A stretch of DNA of 64,000 nucleotides from Paulownia fortunei (Eukaryota > Streptophyta > Magnoliopsida > Lamiales > Paulowniaceae). The translations under genes were made by a program, and so were the position numbers. Under the pieces are notes generated by a model. That model ran no database searches and had not been told where the DNA came from. It saw only the letters and a list, made by a program, of their open reading frames with translations. Shown piece by piece: positions 44,918 through 59,402 of this stretch; position 1 is the first letter of the stretch, and each line of letters starts with the position of its first letter. The stretch lies in the NCBI GenBank assembly GCA_019321725.1, contig CM033122.1:992001-1056000 (forward strand), given 5' to 3'.

Positions 44918-47900
44918 GTCTTACTATTTGTGATCATTAATGATATTATATATTATTACAATCTTGTCATCAGAAAAAAAAAAAAAACCCTAAAAATAGG
45001 TAGGAGAGGAAAAAATAAATACTTTTCTCCTTCTTCTTATTGTTGTTGTAAGCTTGTGAATTAATGATTTCCTAGATTGGTAATTGTGATTAGGATAAGT
45101 TTAAGTTAAATTGTGACTGCCTATGTGAAATGAAAATTTGCAAGAATAGTATGCCAAGTTTGTGTACTCTCTTTCTTTATGTAATTTCTTTTAAAATTAT
45201 ATATTTTCCAGTTGCATGATTATATCACACAAATGCATTGGTAAAAAATTAAGTAAATTTACAATACTTTGTTCTTTAATTTGATTGATAATTGTAACTA
45301 TATTTAAAATTGAGTTTTTATAAGTACTTGCAAGATTTATTTAGATGAGTATATATTTTACTTGATTGAATATAATTATATGGGATCTGATTTTTTGTGA
45401 ATTGCGAACCCTTTGAAAAAAAAAAATCTGGCAATTTGTATGTAAACTTATGAATATCCCAACAATTGTGGAGGAATATTCTTGAGCTTGTTTATAGTTC
45501 TTGGAAATTATCTTAATAGACAAATTTGGGATCACAATTGCTTCTTAGATGCACTTTGTTTTGTGCTCCATTTGCAAACTACTTTTGACGACCAAACAGT
45601 GAGATTTTCTTCTCAATTTTTAATATTGTCCTACATATGGTTGGCATCCACTGGTTCTTGGCTACTCTAATGCTCAACCAGTGATTTGTGATGCCTGCCT
45701 ACTTTTGGCAGGTTTTCTTTTCTTTTCTTTTTGTTTTTATGTTCGAATATTCTATCAATTTTTTTAATTTGCATCAACAATTTTCATTTTCCAATATCCA
45801 CGTTTGTTTTTGCATTTATGAACTTAAGACAATTAAGATTCGACAAAACTAATTGTTTGACCTAAAGAAGTCGAAGAGAGTATTGAAATCTCAACCTTGA
45901 CTACTCTAGCCCAATGAGAGCATAGTTCTATGATCTCATTTTAATTTTAATTACTAGGTGCTATGAGCAATTTCATGCTAGTGGGATACTCAAACATTAG
46001 TCTACATAGTTTTTACCCAAAAAAAAAAAAAATAGTAGTAAAAAAAAAATACATAATTTATACAAGTTTTTAATGATAGATCTAACATTAAAAGAAAATC
46101 AAATTCACTTAGCTTGACATTTTATGAATTCTTAGTATTTAAATTAAATTTGGATTTGTTTCATAGAGTTTGGACATATTATCAAGATTCTTTTTTTGTT
46201 GGTGTCACAACCACATGCAATATGCCCTCCCAAATTACATATCCCAAGTTAAGGAGGTGAGAAAAATTAAAGGAGAGAAAAAGAAACATTCCATCAAAAT
46301 GAAGCAAAATTCCAATAGAATCTGGACAACAGTGATAATTGAAAAGGAAAGATGGGGGAGAAAAAGGGATATCTTTGAATTATTATTGAAATAAAGATTC
46401 CATGAGCAGTTGCTTTAATAAAAATACCAAAAAGCTACTACATGAACATGATGTGACAAAGAAGTCTGATTGCATGTTGGCTTATTTATACTAAAAGATT
46501 TCAATTTGACTCGTATTTTTAGTAGATTTATACCAGACATACTCTCACTTATTGAATAATAATTATGATTTAAACTGTATATTTGTACAATAATAAAAGA
46601 TTATGCCCAAATGAATTATTAAGCTTGTCACACTTCTATTACTACACAAATATTTCCTTTTGTTTTTTGTTTTTTTTTTACCATGGTATTTTGATTGATA
46701 ATACTAGCAATTCAGTGTTCTTATTTGAACTTGACAAAGAGACATTAATTGGGGCATATGAGTTAACCAATTTTTTTTTGTCAGCATTACATGAGACAAT
46801 GGTCAGGTTGTTCTGTTTGCTTTATTAACAGCTAGACTTGAGAGAGAAATCCCAATTGTTGAATATTCTCAACTCCACAGCTTGTGGTGATAACAAAAGC
46901 AGAATTTATTCCTAGATGACATAAATATGATGCTAATTAATGTTTTTTTTTTCTGGAAAAAAAAAGAAAAAAAGAATTCCAGACGAAGGAATACAGTATT
47001 AAAATACAACTGAAAAAAAAGTTAATACACAATATTGCAATTATTATTATTTTTTTTCCCAAGTTATACATAGTCAAACTTCAATCAATATTGAAAGATA
47101 AATAGATCAAAATGGTGATAATGCATTATGCATCACTGCCCTTTCCTGAATTTCAACAAATTATTATTACCAAATAAGGATACTTTTAACTTGAGACAAA
47201 TATAGATAGATCCATCCCAATTCTCATAAAAATAAGCTCCATAAGCCAGTAGTAGTAGAGATAAAAATAAGCTCCATAAGCCAGTAGTAGTAGAGAAATT
47301 TAATTCACAAGAATTTAGTCACTGTCATAAAAATGTATTTAAAACCAGGCACTGGCATTAAATTTAAAAGCTGGTATGCAGTAATATTCACCTTCCATTT
47401 GATATTTATTATATTCAGTTAAGGTTATTAAATAAAAAAAAAAGGTTGTATTTAAGCCCATGAATGCCAAACCCACTTGAAAGATCTTTCCCAATTAAGG
47501 AAAATGGAAGATAGGATGTTAAATTCTGAAGGAAGAGATGAACCCCACTTCATGTCAATGGACCATTTTATTATTATTATTATTTCCTTTTAACTTTACC
47601 TTTTTCCTTTGGGTTTGGAATAGACAGATCCTTGTGGCAACAGCAGCAACCACCACAAATACTATTCATTACTACTGCTGTTTCACCCACAGGCCAAGAA
47701 TCCAAAAAAACTGTGTGTGAAATTGGTTGAAATGGAATCACACATGGCAACCATTTATGGGCAAGAAAGCACAAAATGAGTAGGGCCCATGTAGAATCTT
47801 TCACTGCTCAACCCTCAAGGGAATCTATAACTCAAATCTTGCAAAAAGAAGCCTAACAAGGTGTGTTTCAAACACTTAATCATTCAAAGGTAATAGTTGG

Positions 47901-49461
47901 ATGTGTATAGTGTGTATATGGAGTTGTTTAGGGAGTTAAAGTGAAGTGAGCAGCGCTTGTATGATGTAACCCTCCCTCACCACCCCCCACAAAGTTCATT
48001 TCTTATTGTGGTGGTTTGTCTTCACTCTTTGTCTCCAACTGAGTCTAAAGTTCCAAAAGCCTCTTTAGGTACTTTAATTTTGTTCCCCTTCTTTGTTATA
48101 GCTGAAGTCATGTTTGCTTTGGCGTCTTTATGAGGATTCCACTTTAATTTTTAGTTGTTTCTTTTTTTCCTAGTCATTACCTAATTGATCCATGTTTTCT
48201 TGCATAAAATGCTCAAGTATTAATGATCATTAGCTAATTAAGTTGTTCTTCACTTCTCCTGTGTTATATAAGTTATTTAAAACATCTTGAGATGTTTTAA
48301 GAGCTCATAATAAGTCTTTAACATTTGATAAGGTTTGTAGAAGATGAGTTTATATGCTCGCAAAGCAAAAGTTTAGGGAGTTCCTACTTATTTTTTAAAT
48401 AAAAAAAAGTCTTTTAATTTTTATTTTTTTAATTATAAAATCACAATTAATAACGTCTTATAAGATCTTTAATCTTATTTTATCCAAATACTCAATAATT
48501 CATTAATACTATGGCATCTTATAATTTCCACAAACATCTCTAAATACAATTTTTTAAATAAACTTAATCAAACACTTTAAGTCCATTTTATTCAAAAAGG
48601 TTCATCACAAATGTGTTGAAGTATAGTGTCACAAACCCCACCTCACAGACATAAAAGCTTCCCCAGTTAAGACCTCCCCTTGCATTATTTAGCAACCAAT
48701 CATGCAGTGCCTGCTATAGATTACTGGACATCCTTTTTTCCTTTCTACTAATTTATTTTGGGATCTGTAACAGCTGACCTCTTCCCTCAACTCAATTCTT
48801 CTTTTCATAAAACAACCCGTCAGCTTCACATATTCTATCCTCAGCCACAAAAGTTGCAAGAAGATACTAGATTTATCCAACGATTCCACTTGGTACTTTT
48901 AAGGTTTGTGATGCATGTATATTATAATATATATGTATAATAAAGAAATCTTTATTCATTTGGGAGTTCTGTTACTAAGTCTAATAAAGAATTCCCAACA
49001 AAATCCGACCTGTATCCTGTTCTGACTTGAAACATACCTCTAGAATGGAGCCAATGGATGGACCAATACCAAATTCTTTTTTAACAGAAAGCTGGAGGTC
49101 CCTGCATAACTAGGCAACCAAAACCCTTGGACTGATGCACAAGACTAGCATTTTCACCATGTCAGAGTGCTCATTCAACTGCTCATTAGGTTATTCCACA
49201 GCCAGGGTAATTTGAGGTTTCTGCAAAAACCCTTGTGAGGAGGAAACATAATAATCAAGGAATGAAGGAAAGGAACCAGTTGAAATATGATGCAATTGCC
49301 AGACGGTCAGGAAAGGCAACAGGGTTTATGGGTTCATTTGTACACATCACATCTCATTTATAATCTGACTTCCTGCTGTAGTCTATTTTGGTCCGTATAG
49401 TCGTGTCATTCTGCACAAAGTTCTAATTGTGAAGCTGAAAAAAATTTGAATCAAGTATATG
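44918..49461. other. Intergenic region between glutaredoxin and PM-ANT1
   Basis: No gene recognised. Contains the 35-bp tandem duplication listed separately, a short perfect hairpin at about 45692-45712 (GCCTGCC/GGCAGGT), (TTA)n at 47573-47584, and the AT-rich repeat around 48290-48580. Confidence 0.4.
47226..47295 (+). repeat. Tandem duplication of a 35-bp unit
   Basis: ATAAAAATAAGCTCCATAAG followed by CCAGTAGTAGTAGAG occurs twice head to tail with period 35 and no mismatch seen. Confidence 0.9.
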
Positions 49462-52400
49462 CTATAATCCGGTCGGATTCATAAACTTCTTGATCTCATC
49501 ATACAAAACTAAAACAGCTGCCGTGCCTGTACTCCTAAATATGTTTGACAGAGCCCCTCGATAAAAAGAAGCGAAACCCTCTATCTTGTAAATCTTCTGC
49601 CAACAATCCAATGTATTCTGGTACATTGGTTGTTCTAAGCCAGATTGCATCATCATTCGCCTCCGAACTGTATCAAGTGGATAAGACAACAATCCAGCTG
49701 ATGTTGTGACTGCTTGAGCAGCGACCCAGCGTTGCCACAATGCCACATCTGACTTGGATTCTTTTGAAATCATCTCTTTTATAGTATCAAAACCACCAAA
49801 ATAAAGGCCCCGGTGAACAACCATTCCTTGAAGAGAGGCAGGGAGTCCCCTGTATATCCCTCTAATTCCATCTTTCTCATGTATGGCCCTCAGGAAGTGG
49901 CGAATGCCTCTGAATTGACGAGTATCAGCCCTTCCAAGATCAGCAGCAAGGCGTGTATGCGCAATATCAAGTGGATAGATGATGATCAGCGTTGTGCAAC
50001 CAGCTGCAGACCCAGCAATGAAATTGGCAGATGGTCCAGATAAAAGATCACCTTCCCTTGAGTTGTCGCGTAGAATGTTCTTATACAGATCCTGCCAAAA
50101 CTACATCAAGTCAATCCTGGAAAATGACACTACCCTTATCCATCTCACATAACTGAAATCCAGATGAATTATCTTTAATAAGCAATGAAAAGTCTGAAGG
50201 AATAACCATGACTACCATCATTCATCATGCACACCATTAGTCATCATCAAGTGAAAAGAAATTCTTAACCAATAGGCATAGATTGAAGACTAAACTAAGA
50301 TGCTGAGAGAATACTGTTATGGCTACACCTTGCAATAATTTCTAAATTTACCTGACTTTGTTATGAACTTCTGATTTATAGTAACAAAGTATTTTGAAAA
50401 GTGTAATTAAAGAATTTCTTACAAATAAAGGCGAGATAAACTTGATTCATCTTCTTATTACCGATGGAGGGAGACAGAGATGTTAATGCCTGAATACAAT
50501 ATCTATATTTTGCTCGGAAAACTGCATTCTGTTGAACAACATCCTTTAAACCAGTGATTTTACTGTCAGATTGTTAAACTTGTAGCCAATAAAATGAACC
50601 AAAGTTTCTATATTTAATGTGTTTGTGCAATGATCCATCCAAAACACAACCAAGCTTCCATAGCTTCAAGCAGTTGCAGATGTGTTGAAGTGGGTAACAC
50701 TTGAGAGACCCATCATGGAAGATATACTACTAAAATATTTAATGGATATACTTGTCAATATAAAATCCCTCTCGTAACTTCACATTGATCCTGAATCCCC
50801 AGTTTTTTAACAAACATATAAATATTTTACATCCTTGTACAATCAGAAATATTTTAAAGACCAAGGGTCTCCATCTTCAATAGTATAATCCAATTACAGT
50901 ATATAAGGGACTTGAGGAGAAGAAAAAAAATCAACACATAACTGCAATATATCAATCAATTAGCCACATGACTGATCAGTTCTTAAGTTGGCATGTATCT
51001 CCTCTTGCTTTCACATAATGTACGTCTTAACTATTGTTTTGAAGAAAAATGAATGAGTACAGGAATAGATGCTGAACATCAACATGCACTTCAATTAAAG
51101 GCTCAAGCTAATCTCATCCACGTTCCGCAACCACAGCATTCAAGAAGCTTTCAATGTGAAATTACTTTTTCTCACCTGTATATCGGGAATTCAAGGGTAC
51201 TTTCTCATATTAGTTCTTAAGTAGGCAGGTAACAACCCCATTCTTAAAGGGAAGGTACTCGTCCCCAGAGTCAAACCTCATTATTCAAAAGGGGATAGAG
51301 GCTATGTTTGGTGCATTTTGGGGTGGGACTGGGGAATGAAAATGTGTTTGGATGAGTTATTGGGAATTAATGATGTGATGGGTAACGCGTTTGCATGAAC
51401 CATTTTCGGACTAACATTTTCTATAGTAGATGTATTTTCACATGGGGTTTAGGGTTTTGTTTGGTTAGTGATGTCATATCAAACTTTTATAATTTTTTAT
51501 TGTTATTGTATATGGTAATGATTGAAAAATATAGACTTACATGACGAAAATGATTGGAAGATATATACACTATTTATTCTTGTAATGATTGGAAAATATA
51601 TAAAGATAAGAAAAGGGTTTTGGAAAAATGAAAATTCACTTTGGTATGTTTTGGAGGAACAAAAATATCATTCCCCAAAATATACTTACCACAAGCATTT
51701 TTATTCCCAAGAGATGAAAATGTATTTTTGAAATGAAACCAAACATAGCGTGAGTTCCTGATACAGTGCAAAGCCATTTCTTTGACTCACTGGATGGCTA
51801 TTTCACAATTGATTTGATCCTAAACAATAGGCGTAAATACCATCATCTCACATATCATGTTCACAGAACATGTCATGATTTTGGACTTGGTATCTGATAA
51901 CACACTAGAGTGATCATCATCCCAATTTCAGAGAAATACATCATACAAGCATATAGGTTACATCAGGCCAATCAGATCTCAAACAAAAAAGGGCATATAA
52001 ACAGACAAAAAAATGTGTAATAGACTGATTTTAACATGAACAAGATCTCAAGTTTGTTTATGGTAAAATAGAACTTGATAGAGTAAGCAAACAAGATAAT
52101 TATGCGTTGATTAATGTCACTGTTAAGATAATGTTTGTGAGAGAACCAATGAAGATTGATAGCCATATTCAATCAATGCCACTAATAATGCTGGTTAGGA
52201 AGACTGGTTGAAGAAATTTTAATGGTAAACCTAAGATTATAGGTAGGCCTAACTTCACATCGCATGGTAACTGAAACGGCTACAAGCATTGATTTAATCA
52301 TGGAGGTACACCTTAATAGAGCAGAGTGGAATTAGAGGATAAAGACACAAGTTATAACGCTTAATTGAGTGGAGTAGACTTTAATTGACTTGTGTAAGCA

Positions 52401-54090
52401 AATAAAGGGCAGCCTTAATTACCTCACACCAACTTAAACATCTCAATGTTATCCTTTCTACATCCACCTGTCGGACTAAGGCAGAGAACTGCCTTAGAAG
52501 CAAGTTGGCATGGCACAAATGACCATTACTGCTGAAACATATCTATAGAGAACATCCTCAATTTAGTAATCTCCTTTTTCTTTTGGATGTTCATGGATAA
52601 TTTGCTATACATCCAACAACAGGTTTAAATTATTACTTTCCTCAGGTAATGCTATCCTCACATCATCATCCATCTAAGTTTTCAGGAAAAGTCATATTAC
52701 CTTAACGCTTTTTCACCCTTCAGCTTGTCCATTTAATTGTTTCCAATAAAACCCCAAAAGCGCATATAATACTCGAGCAACATTTCAAGAAAAATCATGA
52801 AGCAACAACCAAAATAACAACAGTGATCATCTCATTTGCAAATAATGGTGTGATAATTGATGATTTCCAGATATAGTCAAGTAAGAACATTGTAAAAATT
52901 GTGCGAGGTGAACTGTTAACTTCAGTCCTTTATCAAACAGAAGGCACATCGTATAGCTGTCTATGAATTTAATGCTGAGGTGGTGAACAAACAAAAGGAA
53001 AGTGTATAATCCGTGGTAAGTTAGCCTGGCTATACATATAATGACAAGCTTGTAGAAACAGGACTGTTTCAATTCATTCCACGGCTCTTTTTATTCAGTA
53101 AGAGTACATTAACCAGCATGACGTTAATTTCTGCCAATAAAAACATTTACCATTTAACAATCTATAATTGGAACCAGCAAGATCTAAGTACCTCCAGCGA
53201 CAATCTGAGTATAAAATATTTGATTTACTATTCACCTTTACCTTTAAAATCACCTGAAATCAGTAGACTCTAGGTTTCATTCATCAGTACCTACACACAT
53301 ACAAAAAACCTATTTCACTCCGAAATAGATTGTCAGAGACTTCAACTCCAAGCGCCAATTCCACTCTTCAAATTTCAAAATATCCTAATGGGTTGAGCTC
53401 TACTCAAGGTAAGACCGAATAGTCCGCACGATCACTGATTCTTGTGAGCAAAGCAATGAAAACAGTAAAGAACTAGGAACTCTCAAGCATCGAGTTTTCC
53501 ATTAAAGACCAATCAAAACATACTGCTCAATTATATTTAGAACAGTAACCTACATTACTCATGTTATCAATGGAACACCATACAACACCAAAAATTTATC
53601 AATCTTGAAATTGTAAGCACACCCTTAATTTCAAACACCAAAGCACGCACATACAGACAAACAGATGCCAAATTCAAACAAAGCAAACAAAAGAAACACA
53701 CAAAGATTGAAACATTTTCTTTATTACCTTGAGAGAGAAGTTGAGGGCAACAGAGGGGTAATATCTGATCACACTGCTGCCATTTCCTCTCCACAAGGAT
53801 AAAATGCCTTCCTCCCTCACCGTACGGACAATGCAATCTATCATCCCTTTAAACCTCCTATGGGGGCCACCAGCCAAGATTGTTATGTTACTTTCTTGAG
53901 TCTGCAGCAGCAGCTTCGCCCTCTCTACGGGGGCCACAATCGTGTGCACCACACCCCCCATCAGCGCCCCCGCCGTCAGATCCCTGTGGAAGTTGGTCAA
54001 CAAATTGGACGGCCGAGATTCCTTTCTTGAAATAACCTCACCACCGCTCTTCTCTTCTCCTGCCTCACCATCCTCCACTGCTCCCACCAT
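49462..54090 (-). CDS. PM-ANT1: Plasma-membrane adenine nucleotide transporter (PM-ANT1 type)
   Basis: Two exons: 54090-53728 (121 codons) and 50091-49462, GT-AG intron of 3.6 kb in phase 0, giving 330 residues. Mitochondrial-carrier fold with three repeats: PVERAK at 54-59, PLDIAHTR in repeat 2, PLDTVRRR in repeat 3. RRRMMM at 264-269 is the signature of ADP/ATP carriers. Resemblance to Arabidopsis PM-ANT1 is strong (AGALMGGVVHTIVAPVERAK, RGLYFGGFDTIKE, YRGALSNIFRSTG). That protein is an ATP exporter at the plasma membrane, important in pollen; mitochondrial ADP/ATP carriers differ in having a long presequence. The acidic, Gly/Glu-rich N-terminus (DGEAGEEKSGGE) does not look like a presequence. 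The intron holds a MITE. No lesions. Confidence 0.93.
51301..51749. mobile_element. MITE in the PM-ANT1 intron
   Basis: Left end GCTATGTTTGGTGCATTTT and right end AAATGAAACCAAACATAGC (reverse complement GCTATGTTTGGTTTCATTT) form inverted repeats of 19 bp with two mismatches. Internal sequence is AT-rich and repeats ATTCCC-AA and GAAAATG words near each end. No coding capacity; target-site duplication not resolved. Confidence 0.75.
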
Positions 54091-57000
54091 TTCTCTTGAA
54101 AAGAGAACTTGAAAAAATTAAAAATGATTCAAAATTTCCCTCCCTTTTCTTTGTCTTTTGTGATAAAGAATATTATTTATCTATGGGCTTTGTTTTTTGA
54201 ACGGGAATCCTAAAAACCACAAAAAATACTACTTCTCCCCATTTTCTAAATCTTGGGGGATAAAAAAGAAATGATATATATCTGGGTTTTATTTTTGGTA
54301 CAGAATTTTCTGTTGTGTTGAGGTTTCTTGATTGGGAAAACTAAGCTAACTTGTAAATGGGCTTTCTTGCTTCTGTTCTAATTGTCTTTATCTTTGAACA
54401 AATGCACAATCTTTGAAGACGTGGACAAATGCTGGGGAGTTCTCTTTCTTTTCCTTCTATATATTGCCTAATGATTGTTCCTCTCTCTCTCTTTTTCACC
54501 TTATCTGGGAATGGGTTTATACAGAAATTGGAGATGGGCGGTGGTGAATTGTGGGGGGTTGTTGATTGTCGATACTTTGATTACAGAGGTATTTGGGGAA
54601 TGGGGATTGAAGTGTAGAGTGGATTTTCATGTCACAAGAATTCTGTAATCTGTACTTAGCCATGTTTGACTTTAGTCCCACACTTTCAATTTATATTTTT
54701 GGCTTAAATTAATTAGATTTTACTTTATTTTCATATTTCTAAACATCAAATTGGATGTGCAAACATAAGTTGAGATTATTAGATCACGATAATTTGAATT
54801 AATTACAAAAAAAAAAAAATCTGTGAAATGATCATGGGCACTAATCTAATTATATATATATATATTTTGTATAGCATGATATAAAATGATGAACTATATT
54901 TAAGTAGTTTTTAATATGTTCACCTTCTCCTTTAAAAAAAATTAGATTATACAATACTATAAATAGATACTATAAAAGCTGTTTAACATAATATTTTCCT
55001 TTTAAAAAGTTGATAGTTGACATCATTCTTGTGTAAGAAAATAGAATTATTGTCCAGAAGAAATTGGTCAAAAACCACAAGTTTGACATAGCAATCTTTA
55101 AATCCCCAAGTACGTACTTCAACTGGTGTAGGTACATTAAGATGAATCAATTCCAGATGCTTAATAGACAACGCGCTTTTAAACTTTGGAACTTGATTAG
55201 TATATTGCCTTTATGATTTTTTTATTTTTTATTTTCTCTTTTTTGATAGAATGAGGGCTTGATTTAGTATACTACCTTTATGACAAGTAGTAGATGCTTT
55301 AACAGAGGTGTCTACCCATAACACGCTTTTTGCAAATCTTGTTTGTTCCCAAGGATGTACAGCTCTATTAATCAAGTTAGATGCGTTTTCAACATCCACA
55401 CAGCCACAGGTTGGATGCTTTGCTGCAGGCAGCAGCAGCCTTAGTGGCTATTTGGTAAAATTTATTTAATTTTTTTTTTAAATAGTACATTTTATTTTAA
55501 AATAAATTGTTGAAATTTTTAAATAAAGTAAAATCATATTTTTTTAAAAATATTAGTAATGATAATATTGTATTTAAAATTAAAAAATTATTAAAATAAA
55601 ATTTTATTTTAAAATAAATTAGAGTGGAAATAATTTTTTTAGGAGATTACAATCTCTCAAATAATTTTTTTATTTTATCTTATAAGTTTTTTTAAAGAAA
55701 ATTATCAAACCCTTCTTAACAACTTATAAAATATTTTGAATAGTTTATAAATCCAATCAAACACTTTTTAAACTTGAATCATTAAGTTGCATTTTTTGCT
55801 TAAAAAGGGGTGGGAATAAATAATTTTCAATCGCTCGATTCACTTCAAATGATTCGCCAAGCTTCTAATAGTTTTCATCTATTAAACAAGCACTTTTCGA
55901 AGTGAAAATACAATAATATTTTGACAAAATAAAATCAACCATAACCTTATCGTTTTTTTTCTATTTTTGTATCAGTGACATAGGTCAACAATTTAAATCA
56001 TCAACGACAGCAACTGTATCTTTGCAATTAAGGGTCACCTAAAATTGCATACATTTTTAATCATCTTTTATTTATTCCACTTCTTCAAATATCAAACTGA
56101 ATTTTAATTCAGCCCATTTATTCTGAGACTGCCATTTTTATTTCTGTTAGAGTGTGACACAAGAATTACGTGGAACACGCATTAATAGTTTCATGCCGAT
56201 GTAATTAATTATTTTTTAAGACTTTTATTATAGTTGGATTAATTAATTAATTTTTGAGAGCTCAATTGTTTGATTGATACCTTGGAATGGTCCATCATGG
56301 ATGGTCCTGATTGGTCCAAGCCCATTGGGAAAGATTTTGGGCCTTTGCCCATTACGGGAATCTCAATTGTATGTCATTTCAACTTAGGTCTTGTTTAAAT
56401 TAATAGAGTACTCTGTTGATGAGTCGGATTTCACTACAAGGGAAAAAAAAAAATGTCACTGAGAATATTAAAATTGTCGTTATTAATAGAGTGATAATAA
56501 CTATTATTTTGTACACAATAATGTGTCTTACAAATTTATAATAATAAAAATTATTATAAATCATTAGTTTTTGGGTTAATAATTCAGAAATGGACAAATT
56601 AGAAGGTGATTTTTCCATCTTTTATGAGATATAGCTTATACTCTATTATTCCCTTCCTTCATTTACGTGGAGTACACACCCAACATTGTTCTCATTTAGA
56701 GATCTAAATAAATAAAATCGAGTCGAACACGTTATTATTTAAATTTTTATTGAATTTAAAAAATTATATTAGAATTTAGTTTGTTTATTAAATAAATCGA
56801 GTTTTAATAGAGTCAAACACTAATCGAACTCGAGTAATTTGATATTTTTACACATATTTTATTATTTTTTTACTAATCGATTTGATTTTGAGCTGATTTT
56901 AGATTTTATCAAATAAAAAAATATGTTCAAATTTGATTTATTATGTTTAGCGAACTAAAGTCAAACGAATTTTTAGTTATCAATGTCGAATCAAATATTA

Positions 57001-58670
57001 TATAATTTGATTTGTTCTTCGTATTCCTTACTTTGAAATTAATAGAAAAATAGGGTCTTCGCCTATATATATAAAGATCATGGAATTTTCAAACAAGGAC
57101 TAAATGTTAATTCCAATTAATTCAAATTTTCTCAAAACAAATCACCAGAAAATCAAAAAAATTTGCTGGTCCACGCGCAAAGAAAATTTGCAAAAAGTGA
57201 CAATAATAAAATAATAAAATGGCGTGGATTTGCAGTACGTAAAATGACAAATGAAAACTTAAAACCTAGAATATTTTAATCCTAAGGGAATATATCCATA
57301 TTTGAACTTATTCAGAACATGATTAAACAGAGACAGCATCCCTCCATAGCAAGTCACGTTCTTTTGTTTGATAGTAAAAAATTGGCATTTTTCTCATCTG
57401 CCTCTCCATTTATTTAATATGTCACTGGAAAACCTTTTTCTCCAAAAATTAAAACTTTTATTTGTTTTGAGTATCATATTTTTAATTTTGTTACTTCAAA
57501 GAGCTGAGTTTTTTTTTCTTTTTTTTTAAAAAAATTCCGCAAATTTTCTACCCCACTGAACTTTACTGTTTATCAGGACGCAGACCCTGAATTTTTTTTT
57601 TTAACCAAATAAGGAAGTATGCTAAGATCTACAAAATTAATAATATAATCCTATTTTTTGCCATCTATTGCCAACTGAATTTTTTTACCTATTTGGCTTT
57701 TTCGAAATACGGAACTAAAAAAAATACCAAACTCAAAATAAAATAATAAAGTTAGTAAAATACGGAACTAAAAAACTTAACAATTATATTACTCCTTTTG
57801 TCCCAAACCAAAAATAAAGAAATCATTCTTGAAATGAGTTCTTTTTCATTCTCAAAACGATCATTCGAGTTAAAAATAGTGACAGTGACACTTCTAATCT
57901 CAAATATAAAATTACACAGAACCTGAATCATAATTTTGAGATTGAGGGAATACCATTTTTTTAAAATCAAGGTTATGATAAATAAAGGAAATTTGAATTT
58001 TTTTTTTTTTACTTGAACAAGCTTTTGACAACATTCTGAAATGAAAGCTACCTGACCGGCTGACAAAGAGGGGAAGTGCAGTACATGTGTGTGTGTGTGT
58101 GTGTGTGTGAATATACGAGTAGTACTACCACTGTAATGAGATGCTTATTTATTATCATATGAATTCAATTTTCAATGGATTCATTGATCGCTGAGCAGAA
58201 AGAATAATGGTACAGCTTTCCGTGACTGCATGTCCCTTTGATTTAATTTATTAATCCAACATATATACTACTAAACCAATCATGTGAATCAATATTGTTT
58301 ACATGCATCCACAAATTAGTGAACTCACTTTTCAACAACGCTACTCTTAATTCATAATCATCAATTTCTGATCTCTACAATGAAAACAGCTTATCAAAGT
58401 AATGTTATCACTTGTTGTAATTCTCGTAAGAGATTGTAGTAGATACGCTTATGTTTTTTAAGTCAAGAAAAAAAAAAAAAAAAAAAGAACGAAATGGTGA
58501 TTGCACAGTAATCTATCCAATTGTTAAATTATAGGATTAAATTTTTGTGTATATTAGGTAAGTTTGGTGATTTAATATGTATGTTTATTTTTGTTGATGT
58601 AACAATTAACCGATTGGCGATAGAACACTAATCTAATTGTGCAAGAAAAGGAAAGAGTAATTTGTTTTAG
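54091..58670. other. Intergenic region between PM-ANT1 and IDD
   Basis: The PM-ANT1 promoter is at the left. An AT-rich MITE-like stretch lies at 55440-55790 (GGCTATTTGGTAAAATTTAT ... ATCCAATCAAACACTTTT). A GAGTCGAAC/GAACTCGAG-rich stretch at 56700-57010 resembles the interior of the MITE at 9855. (GT)n microsatellite at 58086-58109. No gene found. Confidence 0.4.
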
Positions 58671-59402
58671 TTACAACAAGAAATTGCAATAATTGAACAA
58701 GGAAAAAAACAAAGGAAAAGACAAAGTGAAACGTCAGAAAGGCCTGTTGGCTTGGCCTGTGGTTTTTGATGAGGGTGAAGAACTAAAGAAAGAAGAGATA
58801 CCTTCTCATCCACATCTCTCTCTCCCCTCTCTCTCTCCTCTCTCTCTACTGTTTTCATATGTATGGCTTTTATCGAATCTTGTTGGTTTTAGCAGCAATT
58901 CAGGTGATGTTTTTATTGAAAAAGCTAAAAGAGGTGATAATTTAGAGAGTATAAGATTTTTGGAGCTGTTGCAGTGAAAACTAACTCTGTTGTAGTACTA
59001 TTTTTTGCCTTCTTTCATTGATATATACATACATATATATATATATATATTATATAGATGTTCTTAATCTTTTGTCATCTTTTTTAGGTTTTGGGAGGAA
59101 ACTGAGGGCCTGTGAATTTATGGACAAAGCTGGTGAAGATACATGGATTGCATTGAAAACTCAAGAGGAGATTCAAATTGACCTTTCTGTAATAGGTTTC
59201 ATCAGCTTCACTTTTTGTATGCCTTTCCAATTTAGGGTTTCTGTGCAGAGAAAGATTGGCTTTTGAAATAAAAAAAGCTGATCTGTGGCTTATCAACAGT
59301 GAAAAAAAAAAAAAAGCTAGCCCTTTAATCCATACTAGCTAGTATATGTTAAGTCTATACCGTATACTATAGCAGAAAGAAAGCAAGAAAAAAGATTGAG
59401 AA
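58671..59402 (+). promoter_or_regulatory. Probable promoter/leader of the IDD gene
   Basis: A CT-rich block at 58816-58848 (CTCTCTCTCCCCTCTCTCTC) is typical of plant 5' leaders. TATATA-rich sequence at 59022-59055 is either a microsatellite in a leader intron or a core promoter. A leader intron is possible but the splice sites are not certain. Confidence 0.35.

Noticed and set aside
45685..45715. Perfect short hairpin GCCTGCC/GGCAGGT as a small RNA gene or terminator
   Set aside because: A 7-bp stem is too short for a plant miRNA precursor and no mature miRNA sequence was recognised.
58693..58977. 94-codon ORF upstream of IDD
   Set aside because: Composed of Lys/Glu runs and a CT-repeat translation (Ser-Leu-Pro); fits a 5' leader, not a protein.
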